Shown piece after piece: positions 55,249 through 64,000 of a stretch of 64,000 bases of DNA. The notes beneath the pieces are model-generated. The model had not been told where the DNA came from. It ran no database searches and saw only the letters and a program-made list of their open reading frames with translations. The translations under genes and the position numbers were made by a program. Source of the DNA: Lonicera japonica (lineage: Eukaryota > Streptophyta > Magnoliopsida > Dipsacales > Caprifoliaceae). Numbering within the stretch: the stretch's first letter is position 1; each line of letters starts with the position of its first letter. The stretch spans positions 62,001 through 126,000 of the forward strand of contig JAKCWG010000035.1 of NCBI GenBank assembly GCA_021464415.1, written 5' to 3'.

Positions 55249-57687
55249 TGTTGGGAATTAGGGCAGCAAACATGCATCATATACACAAATTTCTGCACTA
55301 ATCATTAAACCCTAGGATTTATACTGTTCAATAAAATTGACAGAAGACATACCTTATATGAGATTTCGAGTTAATGAAACGAACACGATGGATCAGATCC
55401 TTCTGTTGTTGTCGTCCTAGTGTAGAAAATACGACGCCTCTATGGTATGCACACACGAACGAGATCAGATATTTGCTTGGTTTACTAGCACCTTTTAGGG
55501 TTCTCTCACCTATTTCGAATTTCTTGCCTCTACTACTCCCACCAGCGGCCAAGAAGAATAATGTTCCCTTTTAAAGGGGAACCCTAGTGAGAAACCCTAA
55601 GCAACAAAACAAATTAGGCCCAAGTTCAACTTGGTCCGTTTTCAATTCGTTTTTGATCCAACTCGTTTTGGTGTGCGACCCTATAGGTTTATATTCTTTG
55701 GCAGTATAATTAAAAGTTCGTTTTATTATACAAATAGTAAGCGGTCTCTAGTAAAACATTACTACTACCCAAAGGGTATAAAGGTCAAAACGATACAACC
55801 TTAAATTGATATACCACATATTAACTACTTTTGTCAACCGATATCTAGATTGAACACAAGACTACGAAAGTGTCATTCTTGTATAGTTCAATCTTTATTT
55901 CTTGATCTCTAAGTATAATTAATCTTATACAAATGACACCTCACTTGTGCATGGCCATGCAAATATTAATTATACTTATCAAGGGGCCCAAAGATATCTC
56001 TCTCATTATATGAGAGTAACAAATCCCATCTTGATCAACCACATACCTCTACATAGTTTATAGTATGCTTGATCATCATCTTTATAATTACTCGGTCAAG
56101 AGCAATGTTTGATGATGCCTGACATGCTAATCCTTATGTTGGTAATGTGAACACCCCAATCCACGACTCTCGTGCGAATACTGTTTTTTCATAACAAACA
56201 TCTTGCATCAAGTGTTGAATCATCATGCATATAGAAGACCGTTAGGAAAGGCTGTAATTCCGGACGCGTGGGGAGTCTGATATAACCGTTAGGAAATACT
56301 CCAATTCCGCACGCCCCAACCGCACACCCTAGCCGCACGCCCCAATCGCACGCCCTAGCCGCACCCCCTACGGCTACCCCCTGCGGTTAGCCTCCTTTGG
56401 AGTGTTTTTGGCGGAATTTTTGCTATAAATAGGACCCTTGGGATCCCATTTGGGGGCATCAACACTCAATAGTGTTTTTAGTAAGTAGAAACTCTGTCAA
56501 AATCTTTAGAGAGTCATTTTAGAGAAATTCTGAGAGAGCAAGTTTTAGAGAGAGAAAGTCTAGAGAGAGAAAGTTCTAGAGAGAGAAGGAGGCAATCAAG
56601 GTAAGGTTCTCATTTCTTCTTCAAGCGCATCAGGTACGTCTTTCTACAACCTTTCTTAGATTCAATATCGCATTTAAGTATTCATTTTTAATACAGAAAG
56701 TTAGATAACTTGCAAAGAAGTTCACTGCTTTCAAAAAAATAAATCATTTCTAAATTTTACAAGAAAACTAAAACCTGTTTTGACACGTTTTCAAAACAAA
56801 CTAAAATACAAAAATAGTTTCCAAAAGAAAGGAACTACGAGACTCTGATTTCATTCTACGAATGAATACGTAGGCGCTCGCAAAGCTCGAGTCTGATTCC
56901 AAAATATTATTTTAAACTAAATTTATTCGGAGAGGACTGTTCTTAAAACCATTTGAACTACTTGTAAGATATCTAAAATAGGAATTAGATACATGATCCA
57001 TTAAGAGACCGAAAGGGCAAATTGGGTGCCTAACACCTTCCCAATTCGTAACGTAGTTCCCGAACCCTAGCAACGTATATTTTAAACTCTAGTTTCAAAC
57101 GTATGAAAGATAGTTTGTTTTCAAATTATCCTTCGTATGATCTTTTGTTTGTTTTCTCGTAAAACAAACTGGCGACTCTATAAAACACGTTTTTCAAAGA
57201 AAACCGAGAACGAGGACTCTCTCGGGTCGCAGGTCCGGATTCTCACAGGTAACCATGACGATCTCAGGTCTGAGGATAATACGATATCACTAATGGGGAA
57301 CATCACTGATGACATTATATAACACTCCTCGCAGTGTCCCCAAAGCGGTTCGGTCCAATACTTTGTTCCCTAACAAATATCAGTGTGTTCAGCTTGATAT
57401 CTCCAATCCATGACTTGTGGAACATAGTCATCAGCTGACCCATACTCTAATCATTATATTAATGTGATCCTAGATTATTGACACATGATTAAGGACATCT
57501 AAATAATTATATTATAACATTACTAGCATCCCACGTACAAGTCACGTACTTGATTAACTAGTATTAATATATATTATTTATTAGAGAATATAAAGTAAAA
57601 TGAAATAAACTTTATTAATGACAATAAGCATAAGATATCCAAGTACAAATCCGAATCTATGAATAGTCCTAGGACATATCTCTTTCA
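55249..57687 (-). repeat. 3' LTR of element E, carrying a solo LTR
   Basis: Minus strand TGAAAGAGATATGTCC to CCTAATTCCCAACA. 2439 bases as found; about 1332 without the insert and one target copy. The first 430 bases (55249 on) show roughly two dozen differences from the 5' LTR at 63022 on, counted by eye, so the insertion is not recent. Confidence 0.9.
56146..57247 (+). mobile_element. 1.1-kb solo LTR with target duplication GGTAA
   Basis: TGTGAACACCCC...GGATTCTCACA, flanked by GGTAA at 56141-56145 and 57248-57252. The 5' LTR of the same copia element (near 63876) has the uninterrupted sequence GTTGGTAACCATGACG, an empty-site control. A TATAAATA at 56424-56431 on the plus strand supports orientation. 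The phrase GGGTGCCTAACACCTTCCC and TGGCGACTCT near its end are reminiscent of Tat/Ogre-type gypsy LTRs (from memory of that family). Confidence 0.92.
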
Positions 57688-57700
57688 GTCTCCCACTTGT
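57688..57700 (-). other. Polypurine tract of element E
   Basis: Minus-strand ACAAGTGGGAGAC directly before LTR start TGAAAGAG, the usual copia arrangement. Confidence 0.88.
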
Positions 57701-57701
57701 A

Positions 57702-59834
57702 CTAGGACCATTCATTCATAAAACGAATGCCTAGTGCACTAAAATGATGATCATGTTTAGATTGTGAAAGTGGCTTAGTCAAAAGATCAGCTACATTCTC
57801 GTATGTGGGAATTTTGCATATCTTTACATCACCATTACTGATAAACTCACGAATGAGGTGATAACGTCTCTGAATATGTTTGAACTTTTGGTGCGACCTT
57901 GGCTCTTTAGCCTGAGCAATAGCTCCATTGTTGTCACAATACAAATCCACTGGATTGGTGCTACTAGGAATGACACCAAGTTCAGTGATAAACTTCTTTA
58001 TCCATATTGCTTCCTTTGTTGCTTCTGAAGCAGCAACATATGCAGCCTCTGTTGTAGAATCAGCAACTGTGGCTTGCTTAGAACTCTTCCAACTCACAGC
58101 TCCACCGTTGAGACAAAACATAAAATCGGATTGTGATCTGAAATCATCCTTATCTGACTGAAACCCAGAATCAGTGTAGCCATTTACAACCAACTCTTCT
58201 TCCCCACCATAAATCAAGAATATATCCCTAGTTCTTCTTAAGTACTTGAGGATATTCTTGATAGCAGTCCAGTGACTCTCACCTGGATCTGACTGGTAAC
58301 TGCTAGTCACGCTTAATGCACATGCCACATCGGGACAAGTACACAATATAGCATACATGATAGAACCTATAGCCGAAGTATACGGGATTCTACTCATGCG
58401 ATCTCGCTCATCTTGTGTCTGAGGACACTGAGTCTTGCTGAATGTTGTGCCATGTGTCATTGGCAAGAACCCTCTCTTAGAGTCTTTCATGCTAAACCTA
58501 TGTAAAACTTTGTCAATGTAGTTACTTTGACTCAGTCTTATTAGTTTTCTTGATCTATCTCTATAGATCTTGATCCCTAATATGTAGGTTGCCTTGCCCA
58601 AATCTTTCATTGAGAAACACTTTGCCAGCCAGGTCTTAACAGACTCAAGCATAGGAATATCATTCCCAATGAGTAGTATGTCATCTACATACAATACCAG
58701 AAAGACTATCGCACTCCCACTAGTTTTCTTGTACACACAAGGTTCCTTTTCGTTCTTTATGAAATCAAAATCTTTGATAGTTTCATCGAAACGAAGATTC
58801 CAGCTTCGAGATGCTTGCTTAAGACCATATATGGCTCTCTTAAGCTTGCATACCTTGTTAGCATTTCTTGGATCAACAAAACCTTCAGGTTGTGTCATGT
58901 ACACATCCTCTTCAAGGTATCCATTGAGGAAAGCAGTTTTGACATCCATTTGCCATATTTCATAGTCATAATATGCGGCAATGCTTAAAAGGATCCGGAT
59001 TGATTTAAACATGGCAACTGGTGAAAAGGATTCATCATAGTCAATACCATGGATTTGTCGATATCCTTTTGCAACCAATCGAGCTTTATAGACATCGATC
59101 TTGCCATCTTTATCAATCTTAATTTTGAAAACCCATTTGCAACCTATGGCTCTATAGCCATCTAGCATGTCAACCAAGTCCCATACTTGATTGTCATGCA
59201 TGGATTTCATTTCGGATTTCATAGCTTCTAGCCATTTCTCAGAACTAGAGCTCTCCATTGCTTCTTTGAAAGTCAAGGGTTCATTGTTGTCTAACAACAC
59301 TATGTCTTGCTCATCTGAGACGAAAAGTGATAATCTCTCAGGTTCGCGACGTGGCCTATTTGACCTTCGTAAGACTGTTACTTGTTCAGAAGTTTCTGCA
59401 ACTATTTGCATACTTTGCTGAGGCTCTTCATTAAGATCATCACTATCATCTCGAACTTCTTCAAGATGTATCGTGCTCCCACTGTTCTCTCTGGAAAGAA
59501 ATTCTCTTTCTAAGAAAACTCCATTTCGAGCTACAAACACTTTGTTCTCGGTTGGATTATAGAAATAATATCCTTTAGTTTCCTTAGGATATCCTACGAA
59601 GAAGCATTTATCAGATTTGGGTTCCAATTTACTTGTGATTAGTCGTCTAACAAAAACTTCACAACCCCAAATCTTTAGAAAAGATAGACTTGGAACCTTT
59701 CCAGTCCATAACTCGTAAGGTGTCTTTTCTACAGCCTTAGATGGAGATCTGTTTAGTGTGACCGTTGCAGTTTCAAGAGCATATCCCCAAAAGGATATTG
59801 GAAGAGATGTCTGACTCATTATTGATCGAACCAT
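57702..59834 (-). CDS. Copia pol: integrase C-terminus, reverse transcriptase, RNase H (open frame)
   Basis: 710 codons without a stop. Residues 1-100 are the integrase end (MVRSIMSQTSLPISFWGYA, TPYELWTGKVPSLSFLKIWGC, GYPKETKGYYFYNP). A variable linker follows, then reverse transcriptase from about 195 (AMKSEMKSMHDNQVWDLV, CKWVFKIKIDKDG, WQMDVKTAFLNGYLEE, IYGLKQASRSW, and LVLYVDDILLIGND with the YVDD box). RNase H ends it (GYTDSGFQSDKDD, TVADSTTEAAYVAASEATKEAIW, DNNGAIAQAKEP, VADLLTKPLS). The initiator Met is internal to integrase; in the native element this was one polyprotein with upstream domains now out of frame. It stops two bases before the polypurine tract. Confidence 0.92.
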   Translation of the reverse strand: MVRSIMSQTSLPISFWGYALETATVTLNRSPSKAVEKTPYELWTGKVPSLSFLKIWGCEVFVRRLITSKLEPKSDKCFFVGYPKETKGYYFYNPTENKVFVARNGVFLEREFLSRENSGSTIHLEEVRDDSDDLNEEPQQSMQIVAETSEQVTVLRRSNRPRREPERLSLFVSDEQDIVLLDNNEPLTFKEAMESSSSEKWLEAMKSEMKSMHDNQVWDLVDMLDGYRAIGCKWVFKIKIDKDGKIDVYKARLVAKGYRQIHGIDYDESFSPVAMFKSIRILLSIAAYYDYEIWQMDVKTAFLNGYLEEDVYMTQPEGFVDPRNANKVCKLKRAIYGLKQASRSWNLRFDETIKDFDFIKNEKEPCVYKKTSGSAIVFLVLYVDDILLIGNDIPMLESVKTWLAKCFSMKDLGKATYILGIKIYRDRSRKLIRLSQSNYIDKVLHRFSMKDSKRGFLPMTHGTTFSKTQCPQTQDERDRMSRIPYTSAIGSIMYAILCTCPDVACALSVTSSYQSDPGESHWTAIKNILKYLRRTRDIFLIYGGEEELVVNGYTDSGFQSDKDDFRSQSDFMFCLNGGAVSWKSSKQATVADSTTEAAYVAASEATKEAIWIKKFITELGVIPSSTNPVDLYCDNNGAIAQAKEPRSHQKFKHIQRRYHLIREFISNGDVKICKIPTYENVADLLTKPLSQSKHDHHFSALGIRFMNEWS

Positions 59835-60655
59835 GTCTAACAGTGTTCGATTTCTCCTCTCAGATACACCATTCCATTGTGGTGTTCCCGGTGGACTAAG
59901 TTGTGAAACAATGCCACAATTCTTAAGATGATCATCAAATTCTTGGCTTAAGTATTCTCCTCCTCGATCTGATCGAAGAGCTTTAATAGTCTTGCCAAGT
60001 TGATTTTGTACTTCATTTTGAAATTCCTTGAACTTTTCAAAAGATTCCGATTTATGTCTATCAAGTAAACATAACCATATCTACTAAAATCATCAGTAAA
60101 TGTGATGAAGTACTGATATCCTCCTCAGGCAGTTGTGTTTAGTGGTCCACATACATCAGTATGAATGAGGGCCAAAAGATCACTTGCCCTATCATTGTTA
60201 CCATTGAAAGGGCTCTTAGTCATCTTTCCTAATAAACAAGATTCACATCGTTCAAAAGACTGGAAATCAAATGAATTTAGAAGACCATCTTTATGGAGCT
60301 TCATCATGCGTTTCTCATTTATATGGCCTAAATAAGTAGAATTCGAATCATCAGACTTGATTCTCTTGTTACTTACGTTATAAACAGGTATTTCAAGATT
60401 TAGAATATAAAGACCATCCAATAATTGTCCAAAATCATAGTGCATATTATTCAAAGAAAATGAACAACGTTTGTCCTTAAAATTGAATTCAAAACCTTCT
60501 TCGTCTAACAAAGAAATAGAAATAATGTTTCTGCTAAAAGCAGGCACATAGTAACAATTATTTAATTCTAAAATCAATCCTAAAGGCAAAGGAATCTCAA
60601 ATGTTCCTACAGCTAGAGCGGCAACTTTTGCTCGATTTCCAACACGTAGGTCCAC
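59835..60655 (-). pseudogene. Copia protease-to-integrase segment, frameshifted
   Basis: 60655-60125 reads as the GAG-pre-integrase and zinc region (LELNNCYYVPAFSRNIISISLL, LDGLYILNLE, LGHINEKRMMKL, CESCLLGKMTKSPF, LLALIHTDVCGPL), ending at TGA 60125-60127, where relatives have Arg (RGGYQYF; CGA to TGA possible). 60124-59835 continues the integrase core in shifting frames: YFITFTDDFSRYGYVYL, SDRGGEYLS and PGTPQWNGVSERRNR. The catalytic Asp and Glu contexts are recognisable but not in one frame. The protease proper (about 60700-60800) is weakly readable around SWVLDTRSASHICAN. Confidence 0.85.
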
Positions 60656-60801
60656 TTCTCCTTTAGCTAGCTTCCTACTCCTTTTGAGTCCCTGTACATT
60701 TGCACAAATGTGAGATGCACTTCTAGTATCTAATACCCAAGAAGTAGAAGAAGCTGAAGTAACATTTACTTCTATAACGTAAGTACCTGAAGACGAAGGG
60801 G

Positions 60802-61657
60802 CTAGTCCCTTCTTTTTGTCGTCAATATACTTCTTGCAGTTTCTCTTCCAATGACCCTTCTAATTGCAATGAAAGCATACCATTTCAGCTTGTGGATTAG
60901 GCTTTGGCTCAGATCTTGGCTTCTTGTTCTTCCGGTTCTTAACTGGAGCTTTACTCTTGCCTTGAGCTTTGGACTTTCCTTTGCCATTTCCGCATTTCTT
61001 GAAACCATTTCCTTTTTGAACCATCAAAACATTCCTTTTTTACTTTTTTAGGAATGTTCTGCTCAACTGTTTTTAGCATTCCATGCAGCTCAGTCAATGT
61101 CCTTTTCAGGCTGTGCATATTGAAGTTCATAATGAAACCATCATATGACTCAGGCAGCGACTAGAGAATGACATAAGTAGCCAACTCTTGGCTAATAGCT
61201 GTCCCCAACCTTTCTAAGTTACAATGTACCCAATCATTTTGAGTACATGAGGACTGACTGAGCCTCCCTCGGGAAGCTTGCATGAAAACAAAGACTTAGT
61301 AGTCTCGAAGCGTTCGACTCGAGCTTGTTCCTGAAACAAACTCTTCAGTTCCTTAACCATGTCGAAAGCATTCATCTTTTCAAATTGCTTTTGCAGATCA
61401 GCATTCATGCTAGCAAGCATGAGACTTGAAACATCTAAATCATCATTTAGATGCTTCTGATATGCATCTCTTTGTGCACGACGGGCATTAGCTGCCGGTT
61501 CTTCCTCAGGAATAGCATTTTCGAGGACATAATCTTTGCTCTCCTGCTTGAGAACAATTCTCAGGTTCCTAAACCAGTCTAGGAAGTTGGTTGTATTTAG
61601 TTTTTCCTTCTCAAGGACAGATCTCAAAGAAAAAGTGGTTGTGTTATTGTTCGTCAT
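60802..61657 (-). pseudogene. Copia gag, broken
   Basis: 61657-61214 (147 codons) opens with MTNNNTTTFSLRSVLEKEKL and includes NFLDWFRNLRIVLKQE, LASMNADLQKQFE and ARVERFETTKSLFSCKLPEGG, the copia gag core. It stops where relatives continue (a shift near 61210-61230). Downstream, a zinc knuckle CFHCN-KGHWKRNC can be read on the minus strand near 60830-60885, but with TAG in its second variable position (60860-60862). A basic region (KPKLKARVKLQLRTGRTRS in another frame) lies between. Gag is therefore non-functional as it stands. Confidence 0.82.
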
Positions 61658-63008
61658 CTATCTACAGCAAAATAACATATGCAAACGTTTAATATGCTTA
61701 TTTTAAAAAAACTCCTACTCTGTCTCACATGCAATTGTCCCAATAGGACATAGTAGGTCCAAGATCCATATTTAACAAGGTATTAAGAAAGCTTTGGCTT
61801 TTCACTTAAACTTTGTTAATTAGGTAAGCAACATTTACTAATTACATCCTATGTAACTCTTAGTTTGTTGAGTTTTACATCTTATGTTTTGGCTTCTCAA
61901 CACTTTGCCTCAAAGTCCAAAACCGTTTTGATGACCTTGTGAAATCAAACCAGCACTTTTACGAATTATGGATGTTCGACATCCATGCTATTAAATTATG
62001 ATGATTTAAGATAACCCTGCTTTGGCAGGCGTCTTCTATAATAATCATAACTTTAATAGTTATCAGTGTTGGAATGGCGCAAATAATTCATTTTTATTAT
62101 TCTAGGGACATAATCATGCAGTCTCATAATAATGCAATAGAATACTTAAACAAGCATAAAGCAATAAATATGTGATATAGCATGGCCAAAGATTTGAAGC
62201 TACTAATTAACTTTGCTCTTCATCCTCTGTCGCTTTGGACACTCCAAAAGTCTTGATCGTCTTCTCTTGTAATATGAAATCCTCCATCTTCTATGCGAGG
62301 TTACATACAAATAATGTACAGCCTTACACAAGAGACTAGTAATATAAAATTATAATACAAAAACAAGATGACACGCAGGGCGTATTTATGTTACAACAAA
62401 AACAAGACGACACGCAGGCCGTATTTAGTTTGGCCATACTATATCACTTTTAATTATAATCCTGCAAGTTAGTATTATCCCATAACACAACATATTGCAT
62501 ACACACATAAAATCGAAAATTGGATTTAATCAATCATTAAATAAACATTAGGGGTTGAGGGGCAACGCCCCCACGGGGTTTGGGGCAGCGCCCTAACGGG
62601 GATTGCGTAAACCCTAACAGAACGATTCTGACATGCTTGTATGAGATTGCGGAATTAAAATCATGACATCATAAAATCTTAATCGAATAACATGCCAAAA
62701 CATGAACCCTAATCGAAACTGTATTAACACAATCATAAACATGTTGATAACAGTCACCGAGTAAACACGTTTTTTGACATATCAGATCTCTATTAATCAG
62801 ATTATAAATTGACATATAATATATGTAAACTGATTAACGAAAATAAAAACATGCTACAGAAAACAATTAACCCATTAATCGATATTAATAAAACCTAGCA
62901 TGATACTATAATCTGAATATGATATTAATCGAAATTTAAACAGGAACATATCTTCATGTTATAAAACGACAATAATCATGATCGAAAATTAAAGAACAGT
63001 AAAACCTC
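61658..63008 (-). other. Copia E untranslated leader
   Basis: About 1.35 kb between primer site and gag, with no supported frame. It contains a GC-rich direct-repeat patch at about 62550-62605 (GGGTTGAGGGGCAACGCC, GGGTTTGGGGCAGCGCC) and a short direct repeat of ACAAAAACAAGATGACACGC / ACAAAAACAAGACGACACGC near 62357-62418. Confidence 0.6.
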
Positions 63009-63020
63009 GCTCTGATACCA
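63009..63020 (-). other. Primer-binding site of element E
   Basis: Plus-strand GCTCTGATACCA, complement of TGGTATCAGAGC, one base from LTR start TGTTGGG at 63022. Confidence 0.92.
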
Positions 63021-63021
63021 C

Positions 63022-64000
63022 TGTTGGGAATTAGGGCAGCAAACATGCATCACATACACAAATTTCTGCACTAATCATTAAACCCTAGGATCTATATTGT
63101 TCAATAAAATCGACAGAAGATATACCTTGTATGAGATTTCGAGTTAATGAAATGAACACGATGGATCAGATCCTTCTGTTGTTGTCGTCCTAGCGTAGAA
63201 AATATGACGCCTCTATGGTATGCACACACGAACGAGATCAGATCTTTGCATGGTGTACTAGCACCTCTTAGGGTTCTCTCACCTATTTCGAATTTCTTAC
63301 CTCTACTACTCCCACCAGCGGCCAAGAAGAATAATGGTTCCCTTTTAAAGGGGAACCCTAGTGAGAAAGCCTAAGCAACAAAACGAATTAGCCCATGTCC
63401 AACTTGGTCCGTTTTTAATTCGTTTTTGATCCAACTCATTTTGGTGTGCGACCCTGTAGGTTTATACTCTTTGGCAGTATAATTAAAAGCCCGTTTTATT
63501 ATACAAATAGTAAGCGGTCTTTAGTAAAACATTACTACTACCCAAAGGGTATAAAGGTTAAAACGACACAACCTTAAATTGATATACCACGTATTAACTC
63601 CTTTTGTCAACCGATATCTAGATTGAACACAAGACTAGGCAAGTGTCATTAATCTTATACAAATGACACCTCACTTGTGCATGGCCATGCAAATATTAAT
63701 TATACTTATCAAGGGGCCCAAAGATATCTCTCTCATTATATGAGAGTGACAAAATCCCATCTTGATCAACCACATACCTCTACATAGTTTATAGTATGCT
63801 TGATCATCATCTTTATAATTACTCGGTCAAGAGCAACGTTTGATAATGTTTGACATGCTAATCCCTATGTTGGTAACCATGACGATCTAAGGTCTGAGGA
63901 TAATACGATATCAATAATGGGAAACATCACTGATGACATTATATAACACTCCTTGCAGTGTCCCCAAAGCGGGTCGGTCCAATACTTTGTTCCCTAACAA
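63022..64000 (-). repeat. 5' LTR of element E (incomplete at window edge)
   Basis: Homologous to 55249-57374. It lacks the 1.1-kb solo LTR and about 43 bases present in the 3' copy near 55878-55920; that deletion is bounded by ATT microhomology. About 313 bases of the LTR should lie beyond the window, judged from the 3' copy. Confidence 0.9.

Larger units (their letters stand above)
55249..64000 (-). mobile_element. Ty1/copia element E, nearly complete, 5' LTR cut by window end
   Basis: Minus-strand order: 5' LTR (from beyond 64000 to 63022), primer site (63020-63009), leader, gag (61657-60802 in pieces), protease/integrase N-terminus (60655-60125), integrase core in broken frames (60124-59835), integrase C-terminus, reverse transcriptase and RNase H (59834-57702), polypurine tract (57700-57688), 3' LTR (57687-55249). 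Integrase before reverse transcriptase marks it as copia. The gag opening (EKEKLNTTNFLDWFRNLRIVLK) and LTR length resemble Angela/Tork lineages; that is tentative. It inserted into gypsy element D. Confidence 0.93.

Noticed and set aside
55328..55574. Frames repeated at 55328-55574 and 63101-63325
   Set aside because: They are the same stretch of the copia LTR seen twice; no protein family is recognisable.
57137..57322. 61-codon plus-strand frame near the end of the 1.1-kb solo LTR
   Set aside because: It crosses the solo LTR boundary and target duplication, so it cannot be an ancestral gene.
63640..63670. About 43-base difference between the two copia LTRs as a mobile insertion
   Set aside because: It is bounded by ATT micro-homology and lacks terminal repeats, so a small deletion in the 5' LTR is the simpler reading.

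Overview
The window looks like pericentromeric or centromere-proximal heterochromatin of a flowering plant, probably a eudicot; I cannot name the species. It holds two blocks of a tandem satellite, higher-order repeats, and nested LTR retrotransposons of plant Ty3/gypsy and Ty1/copia types. Their primer-binding sites are all of the plant initiator-Met-tRNA type (TGGTATCAGAG). I found no host protein gene, tRNA or rRNA. Every recognisable protein is a retrotransposon protein, and most carry stops or frameshifts.

Layout, left to right. 1-903: unassigned AT-rich flank. 904-3612 and 10523-16007: satellite in + orientation, organised in a 669-bp four-monomer higher-order repeat. Between them, 3613-10522 holds two related non-autonomous LTR elements in opposite orientations (A on -, B on +). 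16008-19363: a 5'-truncated third relative (C, +) with a small solo LTR in its 3' LTR, then an inverted LTR scrap. 19487-38752 and 42284-43903: the same satellite family, diverged and in the opposite orientation. About 29.7-38.5 kb of this is a very homogeneous 1408-bp eight-monomer higher-order repeat. 38753-42283: a palindromic retroelement bounded by a 5-bp target duplication. 43904-44452: tail of a copia element. 44453-50661: 3'-truncated gypsy element F (Tekay/Del-like), whose 5' LTR carries a 2.17-kb solo LTR. 50662-50800: LTR scrap. 50801-55248: gypsy element D on the - strand, 5'-truncated. 55249-64000: copia element E on the - strand, running out of the window, with a 1.1-kb solo LTR in its 3' LTR.

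How the parts relate. A, B, C and the palindrome share LTR ends, a TATTTAAA core promoter inside a short dyad, and a GAGGAGGGGAA-type polypurine tract with gypsy element D. D encodes (in decayed form) gag, protease, reverse transcriptase, RNase H and integrase. The natural reading is a non-autonomous group that used enzymes from D-like relatives. The group carries its own conserved protein, ending in a YSKYLF-WHGR region and a DSRTNL/EEEG tail, which I do not recognise.

The observations I would follow first are: the palindromic element with two U3 termini and a target duplication; the two opposed, differently organised branches of one satellite; the ABAB super-period in the 1408-bp array; monomers peppered with short satellite-derived insertions; and the unrecognised protein of the non-autonomous elements.
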